Assembly: GCA_934524985.1 (NCBI GenBank) | Contig: CAKSYT010000002.1 | Location: forward strand, 248,001 to 312,000 | Source of the DNA: an uncultured Faecalibacterium sp. | Lineage (GTDB): Bacteria > Bacillota > Clostridia > Oscillospirales > Ruminococcaceae | DNA: 64,000 nucleotides | Direction: 5' to 3' | In this document: positions 26,324 to 36,500 of the stretch, one piece after another | Position numbering within the stretch: position 1 is the stretch's first letter | Layout of the letters: the number at the start of each line of letters is the position of its first letter | Notes under the pieces: model-generated | Seen by the model: the letters and a program-made list of their open reading frames with translations, nothing else | Databases searched by the model: none | Told to the model about the DNA's origin: nothing | Translations under genes and position numbers: made by a program

Positions 26324-26431
26324 TCAGAGCGGCAACATCATAAAGATGCTGCCCAGCAGCGAGAGTACAAACACCCCTGCCAGAACCAGACAGCCGATGC
26401 GCAGCACGCGCTTGCGTTTTTGTTCGTTCAT
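26324..26431 (-). CDS. 35-residue single-pass membrane protein
   Basis: The ATG at 26431 opens MNEQKRKRVLRIGCLVLAGV followed by a hydrophobic stretch ending FMMLPL and a TGA stop. It has a basic N-terminus and one membrane helix. AAGGAG lies 12 bases upstream, slightly long. It ends 16 bp before the S41 peptidase start, so the two are probably co-transcribed. It may be a small partner of the protease or of the division machinery; no family is recognised. Confidence 0.5.
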   Translation of the reverse strand: MNEQKRKRVLRIGCLVLAGVFVLSLLGSIFMMLPL

Positions 26432-26461
26432 AGATCAACCAGACTCCTTGCGTTGCTTGTT

Positions 26462-26580
26462 GGGGTGTATCTGAAAACAAAGAAAATGACGAATATTTCG
26501 TAAGCACAAGCGGGATTTAACGCAAAAGCCTGCTGTGCTTGTAGAAATAGACTAAATTTTCGACTTTTCAGATGCACCCT
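26462..26580. mobile_element. MITE-like inverted-repeat element, copy 2
   Basis: 119 bp with ends GGGGTGTATCTGAAAA and the complement of AGGGTGCATCTGAAAA. It is nearly identical to copy 1 in its outer ~50 bp on each side. Its right end overlaps the TAG stop codon of the M23 peptidase gene in the same way as copy 1 does with ksgA. Confidence 0.75.
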
Positions 26581-27943
26581 AGTTGTGGGGAATGGGGATG
26601 CAGCTGCGGGGGTTCACGGCGTTGGCCTTGGAGCCGCCCTTCCACACCTCCAGATGCAGGTGGTTGCCGGTAGAATTGCCGGTGCTGCCCACATAACCGA
26701 TCAGTTCGCCCTGCTTCACATACTTGCCTGCACTGGTAGCCACCGAGCGCATGTGCCCGTACAGGGTGGTATAGGTATTGCCATCGGACATTTTGCCGTG
26801 GTAGATGATAACGTAGTTGCCGTAGCCGCCGGTAGACCAGCCTGCCACCTGCACATAGCCGCTGGCGGCTGCGTAAATGGGCGTGCCGCCGGGGGCTGCA
26901 AAGTCCATGCCGGCATGGAGCTTGTTCACGCCGGAAACCGGGTTCTTGCGCCAGCCGTACTCGCTGGAAACACGGGTATAACTCTTCAGCGGGCAGGCAA
27001 AGCCGCTAAAGCTCAGCTGCGGCTTGCTGGCAGAGGCTGCGGCGATCAGCTTCTGGATCTCCTTTTTCACGGCCTCGTAGTTCATCTCGTCGGACTCGAT
27101 GGCTGCCTGCGCCTTCTGCTGCGCCGCCTGTGCCTCGGCAGCGGAAAGCTGTGCCGCAGAAATGCTGCTGTTCAGTTCGCTCTGCTTGCCCTTCATCTGG
27201 GCGTTCTGGCTGTCCAGCTCGCTCTTCTGGCTCTGCAGCTCTGCCTTCTCGGCTTCCAGACCGGCCTTCTGCTCTTCCAGCGCGGCCTTATCGTCCTCCA
27301 GCCCCTGCTTGGCGGACTTCATGTTGTTCATGATCTCGGTGTCCTTGATGGAGATATCCTGCATCACCTCGTTGAAGGTAAGCAGCTCGTACAGGTCGTT
27401 CACCGCGCTGAGCATGGCCACGCTGCCGCCGTCCCGCAGCTCCTGCATGGCAGCCATGTGCTTTTTAAAATCATCCCACTGGCCGTCGATCTCGTTCTGC
27501 TTTTCCTCGATCTGGGTCTGCTTGTCCGTGATCTGGGTCTGCATCACGCCGATCTGCTGTTCCTTTTCGCCAATGCTGTTCTGCACTGCGGCGATCTGAC
27601 CGCTGAGCACACCGATCTGATCTTGCAGAACGGTGACCCGCTCCTTCAGTTCGCTTTCCAGCGCCTTGGCGGCAGACTCCTTCTTTTTGGCGTCCGACAG
27701 TTCCTTTTTGTGCTGGTTGATGGACTGGGAAAGCTTATCCAGCTTGGTCTGCAAGCTGGCCATACTGGTGCTATTGGTAGCTGCCGAGACCGGGTACACC
27801 GTGGCCGTCAGCAGCAGGCAGACACAGGCCAGCCCAAGGCTGACCGCACGGATCAGCTTGCTGCGGGGGCTTTCCGGCCGGGCATGCCGACCGGTATAAG
27901 GGCCTGTGAGCCGGAAGGGCTTTGCGTGCATTGCTTTACTCAT
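26579..27943 (-). CDS. M23 peptidase with coiled-coil region (EnvC/PcsB-type)
   Basis: 454 residues from the ATG at 27943 (MSKAMHAKPF), which has AAAGGAG 9 bases upstream. A membrane/signal segment (LIRAVSLGLACVCLLLTATV) comes first. A long coiled coil follows (about residues 55-290, Gln/Glu/Lys-rich heptads). The C-terminal LytM/M23 domain has zinc ligands in LHAGMDFAAPGG (His, Asp) and NHLHLEVW (His-x-His). It should cut peptidoglycan cross-links. Being directly downstream of ftsX, it is probably the hydrolase activated by FtsEX, like EnvC, PcsB or CwlO. Its stop codon is formed at the edge of an inverted-repeat element. Confidence 0.92.
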   Translation of the reverse strand: MSKAMHAKPFRLTGPYTGRHARPESPRSKLIRAVSLGLACVCLLLTATVYPVSAATNSTSMASLQTKLDKLSQSINQHKKELSDAKKKESAAKALESELKERVTVLQDQIGVLSGQIAAVQNSIGEKEQQIGVMQTQITDKQTQIEEKQNEIDGQWDDFKKHMAAMQELRDGGSVAMLSAVNDLYELLTFNEVMQDISIKDTEIMNNMKSAKQGLEDDKAALEEQKAGLEAEKAELQSQKSELDSQNAQMKGKQSELNSSISAAQLSAAEAQAAQQKAQAAIESDEMNYEAVKKEIQKLIAAASASKPQLSFSGFACPLKSYTRVSSEYGWRKNPVSGVNKLHAGMDFAAPGGTPIYAAASGYVQVAGWSTGGYGNYVIIYHGKMSDGNTYTTLYGHMRSVATSAGKYVKQGELIGYVGSTGNSTGNHLHLEVWKGGSKANAVNPRSCIPIPHN

Positions 27944-27962
27944 AAAACGCGGCTCCTTTCGG

Positions 27963-28871
27963 TCACACATTCAGATGTTTGCGGATAGAGAACATACTGC
28001 CCACGCCGCCTACGATAGCACCGCTGAGCAGGCTTGTTACCACGATGGTCGGCAGCACGTTTGCCACCGGCACCAGTGCGCGGCCCATGAGCATCTGCCA
28101 GATACCGCCCAAGCCACCGGCAGCGTTGACTACATAGCTGTAACAGCCAAGGCTGACCGCTGCGGTCAGGATGCCGGAGATCAGACCCATGGTCAGGCCC
28201 TCCACAAAGAAAGGCAGGGTGACCATGCGGTTGGTGGCACCCACATACTTCATGATCTCGATCTCGCGGCGGCGGGCAAAAACGCTCAGGCGGATGGTGC
28301 TGCCCACCGTAATGATGCTGACCACCATCAGCACCAGCACGATCATGCGGCCGCCCTTGGTGACCGCCTTCTGGACCTCCACAAAGATATTGGTCATCTC
28401 CACCGGGGCAGTAACGCTGACAACGCCCGGGATGGCCTGCATCTTCACGCTCATGCTCTCCATCTGGGTCAGGTCGCTCAGGGTGACCCGGTAGTTGGCC
28501 TTAAAGGGGTTATCGGTCTCAAATTCATCCCACAGGGAGGAATAATCCTGCATATAGCCGCGGTAGGTGTCGAGCACGTCCTGCTTGGAGACGTACTGCA
28601 CCCCGCTGACCCCCGGCATAGCCGAAAGGGTCTCGCCTACCTGCGCGGCGGTGGCGTCATCGCATTCGGGGTCCAGATAGACCACCGTCTCGTTCTGGCT
28701 GCCCAGATAGGCCACCATGCTGCCCACGTTCACCTCGGCCAGACTGGCAAAGATGTTCAGGGTCATACACACGCTCAAAGAGGCGATGCAGGCAATGGTC
28801 ATGGCCCAGTGCTTGCCCAAGTTGCGCACACCGCGCCGGGTAAGGAAGAAGAAGGTAGAAGGACGCATCAT
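27963..28871 (-). CDS. ftsX: cell division protein FtsX
   Basis: 302 residues, four membrane segments: one near residue 25 before an extracellular loop (about 45-175), then three in the C-terminal half. Conserved region RRREIEIMKYVGATNRMV is the FtsX cytoplasmic loop. Its start overlaps the ftsE stop by four bases (ATGA), so the two are translated together. It forms the membrane part of the FtsEX complex and transmits ATP hydrolysis to a wall hydrolase outside, here probably the adjacent M23 protein. Confidence 0.95.
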   Translation of the reverse strand: MMRPSTFFFLTRRGVRNLGKHWAMTIACIASLSVCMTLNIFASLAEVNVGSMVAYLGSQNETVVYLDPECDDATAAQVGETLSAMPGVSGVQYVSKQDVLDTYRGYMQDYSSLWDEFETDNPFKANYRVTLSDLTQMESMSVKMQAIPGVVSVTAPVEMTNIFVEVQKAVTKGGRMIVLVLMVVSIITVGSTIRLSVFARRREIEIMKYVGATNRMVTLPFFVEGLTMGLISGILTAAVSLGCYSYVVNAAGGLGGIWQMLMGRALVPVANVLPTIVVTSLLSGAIVGGVGSMFSIRKHLNV

Positions 28872-29632
28872 ACGGCAGCCACCTCCTTTTTCGCAGCGGA
28901 CGCATCGTCCGCATCAAAGGCGGCAACATCCAGCGAGAGATCATCCTCGGCGGCAGCCACAGGGTCTGCGGGCACGTCCGAGACGATGCGGCCATGGCTC
29001 AGGGTGACCACACGCTGATGGAAGCGGTGCACCAGCTCGTGCTCGTGGGTGACCACCAGCACCGTGATGCCCATTTTGCTCACCCGCTCCAGCAGCTGCA
29101 TCATTTCCAGACTCAGCTCCGGGTCAATGTTGCCGGTGGGCTCGTCCGCTATGACCAGCTTGGGGTTATGCACCAGCGCACGCGCCACAGCCACACGCTG
29201 CTGCTCGCCGCCGGAAAGGGTATCCGGGTAGCACTTGGCCTTATCCTCCAGATGCACCAACTCCAGAATGTACTCCACGCGGGGACGGATCTCCTTGCGG
29301 GGCACGTTGAGGACGTGCATGGCAAAGGCCACGTTCTCGTATACGGTCATGCTGGGAATCAGCCGGAAGTCCTGAAAGATGATGCCCATCTGACGGCGCA
29401 GATAAGGGATCTTGTGGCGGCGCAGCTTGGCAACATCCTTGCCCAGCACGGTCACCTTGCCGGAGGTAGGCAGTGCCTCCCGCAAAATCAGCTTGAGCAG
29501 GGTGGATTTGCCCGCACCGGAGTGACCCAGCAGAAAGACGAACTCACCTTCATCCACATGGAGGTTGATATCCTCCAGCGCAAGGCGTCCGCCCTTTTTA
29601 TATTCTTTGGAAACGTGTTCAAAATCGATCAT
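28868..29632 (-). CDS. ftsE: cell division ATP-binding protein FtsE
   Basis: 254 residues. Walker [10 protein letters not shown], signature [15 protein letters not shown], Walker [10 protein letters not shown], and the switch His in VVTHEHELV. It is about 25 residues longer than typical FtsE; the extra acidic/Ala C-terminal tail ([16 protein letters not shown]) is not part of the ATPase core. It powers FtsX. A terminator separates it from the regulator gene upstream. Confidence 0.95.
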   Translation of the reverse strand: MIDFEHVSKEYKKGGRLALEDINLHVDEGEFVFLLGHSGAGKSTLLKLILREALPTSGKVTVLGKDVAKLRRHKIPYLRRQMGIIFQDFRLIPSMTVYENVAFAMHVLNVPRKEIRPRVEYILELVHLEDKAKCYPDTLSGGEQQRVAVARALVHNPKLVIADEPTGNIDPELSLEMMQLLERVSKMGITVLVVTHEHELVHRFHQRVVTLSHGRIVSDVPADPVAAAEDDLSLDVAAFDADDASAAKKEVAAV

Positions 29633-29698
29633 GGAATCGTATTAGCTCCTGACATCAAGATTTTTGACGGTCAAGACAGCCCGTCCGCAGCCAACACT

Positions 29699-29738
29699 GC
29701 AAAAAGAACCGGCCAGCATCGGTTTCGAGCGGCCGGTT
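29699..29738 (-). terminator. terminator of the PucR/CdaR-type regulator gene
   Basis: GAACCGGCC (29705-29713) pairs with GGCCGGTTC (29730-29738); on the minus strand TTTTTG follows. Confidence 0.75.
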
Positions 29739-29773
29739 CGGCGCCGGCGGGGCAAAACCCGCACAGCGGAATA

Positions 29774-30859
29774 TCAGTATTTGGCCGGGTTGTTGGACAG
29801 GTACTTCTTGACCATCAGCGCTACCTTAAAGACGATAGCGTCGTCGAACTCACGCAGATCCAGACCGGTCAGCTTTTTGATCTTTTCCAGACGATACACC
29901 AGCGTATTGCGGTGCACAAACAGGCCGCGGCTGGTCTCGGACACATTCAGGTTGTTCTCGAAGAAGCGCTGGATGGTGAACAAAGTCTCCTGATCCAGAC
30001 TTTCGATGCTGCCCTGCTTGAACACCTCGCGCAGGAACATCTCGCAAACGGTGGTGGGCAGCTGGTAGATCAGACGAGCAATGCCCAGGTTATCGTAGCG
30101 GATGATCTGCTTTTCGGTATCGAACACCTTGCTCACTTCCATGGCGATCTGGGCTTCCTTAAAGGAAGTAGCCAGATCCTTCACGTTGGCAATGGGGGTG
30201 CCAATGCCGACCACGGCCTTGATGTAGTGCTCGCCGGAGAGGGTATCCACAATGCTGGCAGCCAGCTTTTCCATATCGGTGCGGTCGATGCCCTTGCGGA
30301 TCTCCTTGACCAGCACGGTGTCGGTCTCGCTGATATTGAACACAAAGTCCTTCTGCTTATCGGGGAACAGGCTGCTGACCACATCGTAGGCAGAGATATC
30401 GCCGCCGCTGATCACCCGCACAATGAACACCACGCGGGAGACATCGGTAGCAAAGTGCAGCTCCCGTGCCTTGGCGTAGATATCGCCGGGCAGGATGTTG
30501 TCCAGCACTACGTTCTTGATAAAGTTGGACTTGTCGAACTTTTCGTCGTGGTACTGCTTGATGCTCTGCAGGCTGATGGCCAGCACACCGGCAAACTGCC
30601 CTGCAGTCTCATCGGCGCCCTCCACGAACACGGCATAATCGTTATGCTTGGCGTTGGAGAACTGCTGGTAAGTATAGCCATCGCGCACAAAGCGGTCGCC
30701 TGCGTTCAGCCGCTCGGCCATATAGCCCTCGCGCACCTCGCCGATCAGGTTCAGCTCCGAGCAGGAAATGACAGCGCCGGTCTCATCCACAACGCCGACC
30801 ACCCGATTGATCGCGTCCTTCATCTGGTAGATCACGCTTTGAAATACTCTATTGGCCAT
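29774..30859 (-). CDS. PucR/CdaR-family transcriptional regulator
   Basis: 361 residues from the ATG at 30859 (MANRVFQSVI), preceded by AAAAGGGG. The N-terminal ~130 residues look like a sugar-diacid-recognition/PAS-like domain (VVGVVDETGAVISCSEL). A central GGDEF-like/PucR linker follows. The C-terminal HTH (about residues 300-355: FFENNLNVSETSRGLFVHRN then TLVYRLEKIKKLTGLDL) is the PucR-type motif. It probably binds DNA in response to a small metabolite that I cannot identify. It stands alone with its own promoter and terminator. Confidence 0.88.
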   Translation of the reverse strand: MANRVFQSVIYQMKDAINRVVGVVDETGAVISCSELNLIGEVREGYMAERLNAGDRFVRDGYTYQQFSNAKHNDYAVFVEGADETAGQFAGVLAISLQSIKQYHDEKFDKSNFIKNVVLDNILPGDIYAKARELHFATDVSRVVFIVRVISGGDISAYDVVSSLFPDKQKDFVFNISETDTVLVKEIRKGIDRTDMEKLAASIVDTLSGEHYIKAVVGIGTPIANVKDLATSFKEAQIAMEVSKVFDTEKQIIRYDNLGIARLIYQLPTTVCEMFLREVFKQGSIESLDQETLFTIQRFFENNLNVSETSRGLFVHRNTLVYRLEKIKKLTGLDLREFDDAIVFKVALMVKKYLSNNPAKY

Positions 30860-30943
30860 AAATGGATACCCCTTTTCCTCGTTTGTGCAAGCCGCGGCGG
30901 CATGGGTTGTGATTTTAAACAATTTAGCCGCATTACAATCTAT

Positions 30944-30972
30944 ATTTTACACAAAAGAATTTACTTTTGCAA
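30944..30972 (-). promoter_or_regulatory. promoter of the PucR/CdaR-type regulator
   Basis: Minus-strand TTGCAA (30972-30967) and TAAAAT (30949-30944), spaced 17 bp. Confidence 0.6.
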
Positions 30973-31123
30973 CAGATTTCAACAAAAAAAATAATTCTTT
31001 CTTGTTGAAATTATCTTTCGGGGCCATTTTTTGCCAAAAAAGTGCCTTTTTGCGTGGTTCTTACCGTTATTTTACCGGTAAAATGTGATACATTTTTGAA
31101 AACCGCGTGAAAAGCGCAGCGTT

Positions 31124-31825
31124 TTATCTGGTAATTTTTGCCACTTCTTCGTCAGAAAGCTCCCGCCACTGCCCCGGCGCAAGCTGCGCGTCCAGTGCAA
31201 GGCCGCCAATGGCCTCCCGGTGCAGGGCATTCACCCCGGCACCGTACACGCCGAACATCCGTTTGATCTGGTGGTACACCCCCTGCCGCAGCACCACCCG
31301 CACGGTAAGCCCATCGGGAGAAAGGGCGGTCACCTCGGCAGGCGAAAGGGCGGTGCCGTCTGCCAGCGTGACCCCTGCCGCAAAGCCGGTGCGCATCTCC
31401 TGCGTGAGCGGGGTGTCGATGGTCACGGTGTAGGTCTTGGAAACATGGTGCCGGGGGGACAGGATATCGTGGGCAAAGCCGCCGTCATCGGTCAGCAGCA
31501 CAAAGCCGGTGCTGGTCTTATCCAGCCGCCCGGCCGGGAACAGCTCCCGCCGGGGGTAGGCGTCCCCTACCAAGTCCACCACAGTGGTGTCCCGTTTATC
31601 AGTGGAGGCGCTCACCACCCCTTCGGGCTTATTGAGCATGAGGTAGACGAACTTCTGATAGCGCAGCGGCGCACCGTCCACCGCCACGGTGTCGGTCTCC
31701 TTCAGCTGGGTATCCCCTTTTTTGCACACCGCGCCGTTCACCTGCACGCGGCCCTTTGCCAGCATGGTTTTGGCCTCGCTGCGGGTGCACTGGGCAGTTT
31801 CGGCCAGATATTTATCCAAACGCAT
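31124..31825 (-). CDS. RsuA/RluB-family pseudouridine synthase
   Basis: 233 residues from the ATG at 31825 (MRLDKYLAETAQCTRSEAK) with AAAGGAG upstream. An S4 RNA-binding domain occupies residues 1-60. The catalytic Asp is in FPAGRLDKTSTGFVLL, and the C-terminal YHQIKRMFGVYG motif is typical of RsuA-type enzymes. It converts a uridine in ribosomal RNA to pseudouridine. Which rRNA it modifies cannot be decided from sequence alone. Confidence 0.93.
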   Translation of the reverse strand: MRLDKYLAETAQCTRSEAKTMLAKGRVQVNGAVCKKGDTQLKETDTVAVDGAPLRYQKFVYLMLNKPEGVVSASTDKRDTTVVDLVGDAYPRRELFPAGRLDKTSTGFVLLTDDGGFAHDILSPRHHVSKTYTVTIDTPLTQEMRTGFAAGVTLADGTALSPAEVTALSPDGLTVRVVLRQGVYHQIKRMFGVYGAGVNALHREAIGGLALDAQLAPGQWRELSDEEVAKITR

Positions 31826-31895
31826 AAGCGGTTCTCCTTTGTTGATGATGTCCTCAGTGTAACATGACAAACAAAATCGTGCAAGGCACAAACGC

Positions 31896-31927
31896 AAAAA
31901 GGAGAAGCCCGTGGGCTTCTCCTTTTT
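31896..31927 (-). terminator. terminator at the end of the purine operon
   Basis: A perfect 15-bp stem (31896-31910 with 31913-31927) with A-run and T-run on either side, 17 bp beyond the purB stop. It can work in both directions. Confidence 0.85.
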
Positions 31928-31943
31928 GCAATTGATCTTGTTA

Positions 31944-33389
31944 TCAGACGCTCAGGGAGGCGTGCTGCTCCACATCCTCGGGGTCAGCATCGAAGATGGG
32001 CTGCAGGACGTTGGCGATAAACTCCTCCACCTGCTGGGGTGCACGGCCCACAAAGTTCTCCGGCACCAGCCCTGCCACGATCTCCTCGCGGGTCAGGCCA
32101 AAGGCCGGGTCTGCGGCAATGCGGTCCACCATATCGTTGGGCAGGCCCTCTTCCTTGACCTGCTTGCCGGCAGCGATGGCGTGCTGGCGCAGGCGCTCGT
32201 GCAGCTCCTGACGGTTGCCGCCCTTTTCCACAGCCTGCATCATGATGTTCTCGCTGGCCATGAAGGGCAGCTCGGCCATCAGGCGGCTGCGCACCACCTT
32301 GGGGTACACCACCAGACCATCGGTGACGTTGAGCATGATGTTCAGGATGGCATCGGTGGCAAGGAAGCCCTCGGCCATAGCCACGCGCTTGTTGGCGCTG
32401 TCGTCCAGCGTGCGCTCAAACCACTGGCTGCCGGTGGTAAAGCTGGGGTTCAGCACGTCCACCATCAGGTAGCGGGCAAGGGCGCAGATGCGCTCGCAGC
32501 GCATGGGGTTGCGCTTGTAGGGCATCGCGGAGGAACCGATCTGGTTCTTCTCAAAGGGCTCCTCCATCTCCTTGAAGTTTGCCAGCAGGCGCAGGTCGGT
32601 GGCAAACTTCATGCAGCTCTGGCCAATACCGGCCAGTGCATTCAGGATAAAGGCATCCACCTTGCGGCTGTAAGTCTGGCCGGACACCGGCACAACGGCC
32701 TTGGGGTCAAAGCCCATCTCCTTTGCAATGGAAGCATCCACGGCGCGGATCTTGTCGGCATCACCCTTGAACAGCTCCATAAAGGAAGCCTGCGTGCCGG
32801 TGGTGCCCTTGACACCGCGCAGCTGCAGGGTGGCCAGACGATGGTCGATCTCGGCCAGATCCATCACCAGCTCGTTGGCCCACAGGGTAGCGCGCTTGCC
32901 CACGGTGGTGGGCTGTGCGGGCTGGCAGTGGGTGTAGGCCATGCAGGGCATATCCTTGTACTCCTTGGCGAAGTGTGCCAGCTTTGCCAGCACACCCACC
33001 AGCTTTTTGCGCACCAGTTCAAGGCCCTGCCGCATCACGATGATGTCGGTGTTGTCGCCCACATAGCAGCTGGTGGCACCCAGATGGATGATGCCGGCCG
33101 CCTTGGGGCACTGCTGACCGTAGGCGTAGACGTGGCTCATGACGTCGTGGCGCACCAGCTTTTCCCGCTCGATGGCCACTTCGTAGTTGATATCGTCCAC
33201 ATGAGCCTCCAGCTCAGCTACCATGTCCGGGGTGATGTTGGTCAGACCCTGCTCCATTTCGGCACGAGCCAGCGCCACCCACAGCCGCCGCCAGGTGCGG
33301 AACTTGTTGTCGTCCGAGAAGATGTACTGCATCTCATCGGAAGCGTAGCGGGTGGAAAAAGGGCTGATATAGCGATCATGCTGTGACAT
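31944..33389 (-). CDS. purB: adenylosuccinate lyase
   Basis: 481 residues from the ATG at 33389 (MSQHDRYISPF), preceded by AGGAGG. The open frame continues to 33515, but only through a palindromic repeat, so the longer start is rejected. The signature SSAMPYKRNPMRCERI is present, as are the ATSCYVGDNTD and TGTQASF regions. It releases fumarate from SAICAR and from adenylosuccinate. It is the last gene of the operon. Confidence 0.96.
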   Translation of the reverse strand: MSQHDRYISPFSTRYASDEMQYIFSDDNKFRTWRRLWVALARAEMEQGLTNITPDMVAELEAHVDDINYEVAIEREKLVRHDVMSHVYAYGQQCPKAAGIIHLGATSCYVGDNTDIIVMRQGLELVRKKLVGVLAKLAHFAKEYKDMPCMAYTHCQPAQPTTVGKRATLWANELVMDLAEIDHRLATLQLRGVKGTTGTQASFMELFKGDADKIRAVDASIAKEMGFDPKAVVPVSGQTYSRKVDAFILNALAGIGQSCMKFATDLRLLANFKEMEEPFEKNQIGSSAMPYKRNPMRCERICALARYLMVDVLNPSFTTGSQWFERTLDDSANKRVAMAEGFLATDAILNIMLNVTDGLVVYPKVVRSRLMAELPFMASENIMMQAVEKGGNRQELHERLRQHAIAAGKQVKEEGLPNDMVDRIAADPAFGLTREEIVAGLVPENFVGRAPQQVEEFIANVLQPIFDADPEDVEQHASLSV

Positions 33390-33411
33390 TGGTTGTTTCC
33401 TCCTGAAAATA

Positions 33412-33540
33412 ACCCTCTCAGTCTCGCTTTGCTCGCCAGCTCCCCCGAGGGGGGGAGCTTTTTGCGCTCTACCGGTCAGCACCGGAAAACCTCCCCCTTT
33501 CGGGGGAGGTGGCACGCCGTAGGCGTGACGGAGAGGGTTT
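33412..33540. repeat. palindromic intergenic repeat, copy R1
   Basis: 129 bp bounded by ACCCTCTCA and GAGAGGGT, containing two internal hairpins, AGCTCCCCC/GGGGGAGCT and CCTCCCCC/GGGGGAGG. It lies between purL and purB. Related copies are at 40695, 45430, 38609 and 56336. Confidence 0.8.
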
Positions 33541-33556
33541 TCTTCTTATTCTACCA

Positions 33557-36500
33557 TCAAACCTTGAAATAGTCCACGCCGCCCTCAAAGATCGGCTGGT
33601 ATTTATCGCCGGTGACGTTCTTGTACAGGTACTCGCCGCTGCGCTCCGAGTGGCCCATCTTGCCGAACACGCGGCCGTCCGGGCTGGTGATGCCCTCGAT
33701 GGCCAGCACAGAACCGTTGGGGTTGAAGCGCTGATCCATGGTGGGCACACCGGTCAGATCCACATACTGGGTAGCTACCTGACCGTTGCGCAGCATGGTG
33801 TCCAGCACCTCCTGCGGTGCCACAAAGCGGCCCTCGCCGTGGCTGATGGCAACGGTGTGCATCTCGCCCACGGCGCACTTGCTGAGCCACGGGCTGCCGG
33901 TGGAAGCCACACGGGTGTGCACCAGCATGCTCTGGTGACGGCCGATGGTGTTGAAGGTCAGGGTGGGGTCACAGGCGGTGATGGGGCGGATATCGCCGTA
34001 GGGCACCAGACCCAGCTTGATCAGAGCCTGGAAGCCGTTGCAGATGCCCAGCATCAGGCCGTCGCGCTGCTGCAGCAGACGGCGCACAGCCTCGGTGACC
34101 GCAGGGTTGCGGAAGAAGGAGGCGATGAACTTGGCGCTGCCGTCCGGCTCATCGCCGCCGGAGAAGCCGCCGGGCAGCATAACGATCTGGCTTGCGTCAA
34201 TGGCCTTGACCAGTGCCTCGCAGCTCTCGGCAACGTCGGCGGGGGTCAGGTTGCGCACCACCAGAATTTCGGGGTCGGCACCGGCGCGGGCAAAGGCCTT
34301 GGCGGTGTCGTACTCGCAGTTGGTGCCGGGGAACACCGGGATGATGACCTTGGGCTTTGCCACACCGATCTTGGGTGCGGCGGGGGCAGTCAGGCTGCCG
34401 TTGATCTTTTCCACAGCAGAACCAACCTTGCGGTAGGGATACACAGGCTCCAGCTTGCTCTCCCAGATCTCCTGCAGCTCGGCCATATCCAGCTTTTCGC
34501 CGCAGGACTCGAAGGTGTACTCCTTGGTGGTCTCGCCCAGCAGCATACCGGCGGGAGAATCGGACACCATTTCCAGAATGATGGAGCCGTACATAGGCTC
34601 GAACATCTGGTGGGTGGTCATGTTTGCACGCATCTTGAAGCCAATGCGGTTGCCCAGACCCATCTTGAACAGGGCCTCGGCAATGCCGCCGTAGCCCACG
34701 GAGCAGGCGGAAGCGACCATGCCCTCCTCGATCATGTTCTCCACCATTCGGTAATTGGCCTTCAGGGAGAAGAAGTTGGGGCAGCCGGTCTCCGGGTCGA
34801 TGATAGGCCGCACGAGCACTACGGTGCTCTCGGGCTTCTTAAACTCGGTGGAGACTACGCGGCTTGCCTTGCCGATGGCAGTAGCAAAGGACACCAGCGT
34901 GGGAGGCACATCCAGCTGCTCAAAGGAGCCGGACATGCTATCCTTGCCGCCGATGGAGGCGATGCCCAGACCGATCTGCGCATCCAGTGCGCCCAGCAGG
35001 GCAGCCAGCGGCTTGCCCCAGCGCTCGGGCTTGTTGCCCAGACGCTCGAAGTACTCCTGGAAGGTCAGGTAGGCGTCCTCGTAGCGGAAGCCGGTGGCTA
35101 CCAGCTTGGTCACGCTCTCAATAACAGCCAGCCGTGCGCCCACATACTGGTTGGCGCTCATCAGGTAGGGGTTATAGCCCCATGCCATGCCGGAGCAGGT
35201 GGTGGTCTCGCCGTCCACCGGCAGCTTGGCTACCATGGCGTTCTGGGGGGTCAGCTGGTATGCGCCGCCAAAGGGCATGAGCACGGTGGCTGCACCGATG
35301 GTGGAGTCGAACCGCTCGGAAAGGCCCTTCTTGCTGCAAACATTCAGATCGCCCACCATGGACTTCATCTTCTGGCTGAAGGTCAGGCCGGCCCACTGGG
35401 GCTGCCAGACGCTGCCCTTTTCCACATGGACGTTCTGGTGTTTCTCTGCACCGTTGGAGTTCAGGAATTCGCGGCTGATGTTCACGATGGACACGCCGTT
35501 CCACACCATGTTCAGGCGCTTTTCCTCGGTGACCTTGGCCACAGGGGTAGCCTCAAGGTTCTCCTCGGTGGCAATGGCGATGAACTTGTCCACATCCTCC
35601 GGAGCAAGAGCCACAGCCATACGCTCCTGGCTCTCGCTGATGGCCAGCTCAGTGCCGTCCAGACCCTCGTACTTCTTGGTGACCTTGTTCAGGTCGATGT
35701 ACAGGCCGTCGGCCAGCTCGCCGATGGCAACGGAAACGCCGCCGGCACCAAAGTCGTTGCAGCGCTTGATCATCTTGCAGGCGTCCTCGCGGCGGAACAG
35801 GCGCTGCAGCTTGCGCTCGATGGGCGCATTGCCCTTCTGCACCTCGGCACCGCAGTGCTCAAGGCTGTCCAGCTTGTGTGCCTTGGAGGAGCCGGTAGCA
35901 CCGCCGATGCCGTCACGGCCGGTGCGGCCGCCCAGCAGCACGATCACATCGCCGGGGGCGGGGCACTCGCGGCGGACGTGGGAGGCAGGGGTAGCGCCCA
36001 CAACAGCGCCGATCTCCATGCGCTTTGCCACATAGCCGGGGTGGTAGATCTCGTCCACCTGACCGGTAGCCAGACCGATCTGGTTGCCGTAGGAGGAGTA
36101 ACCGGCGGCTGCGGTGGTGACCAGCTTGCGCTGGGGCAGCTTGCCGGGCATGGTCTCGCTGACCGGCTTGAGCGGGTCGCCTGCGCCGGTAACGCGCATA
36201 GCCTGATAGACGTAGCTGCGGCCGGACAGCGGGTCACGGATGGCACCGCCGATGCAGGTGGCAGCGCCGCCGAAGGGCTCGATCTCGGTGGGGTGGTTGT
36301 GGGTCTCGTTCTTGAACAGGAACAGCCAGTCCTCGTCCTTGCCGTTGACATCGCACTTGATCTTGACGGTGCAGGCGTTGATCTCCTCAGACTCGTCCAG
36401 ATTCTTCAGGATGCCCTGCTTCTTCAGCTCCTTGGCACCGATGGTGGCAAGGTCCATCATGCAGCGGGGCTTGTTCTCGCGGCCCAGCTCGGTGCGCATG

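Noticed and set aside
33390..33515. N-terminal extension of purB
   Set aside because: The extra 42 codons read through a palindromic repeat; the ATG at 33389 has AGGAGG and aligns with family starts.
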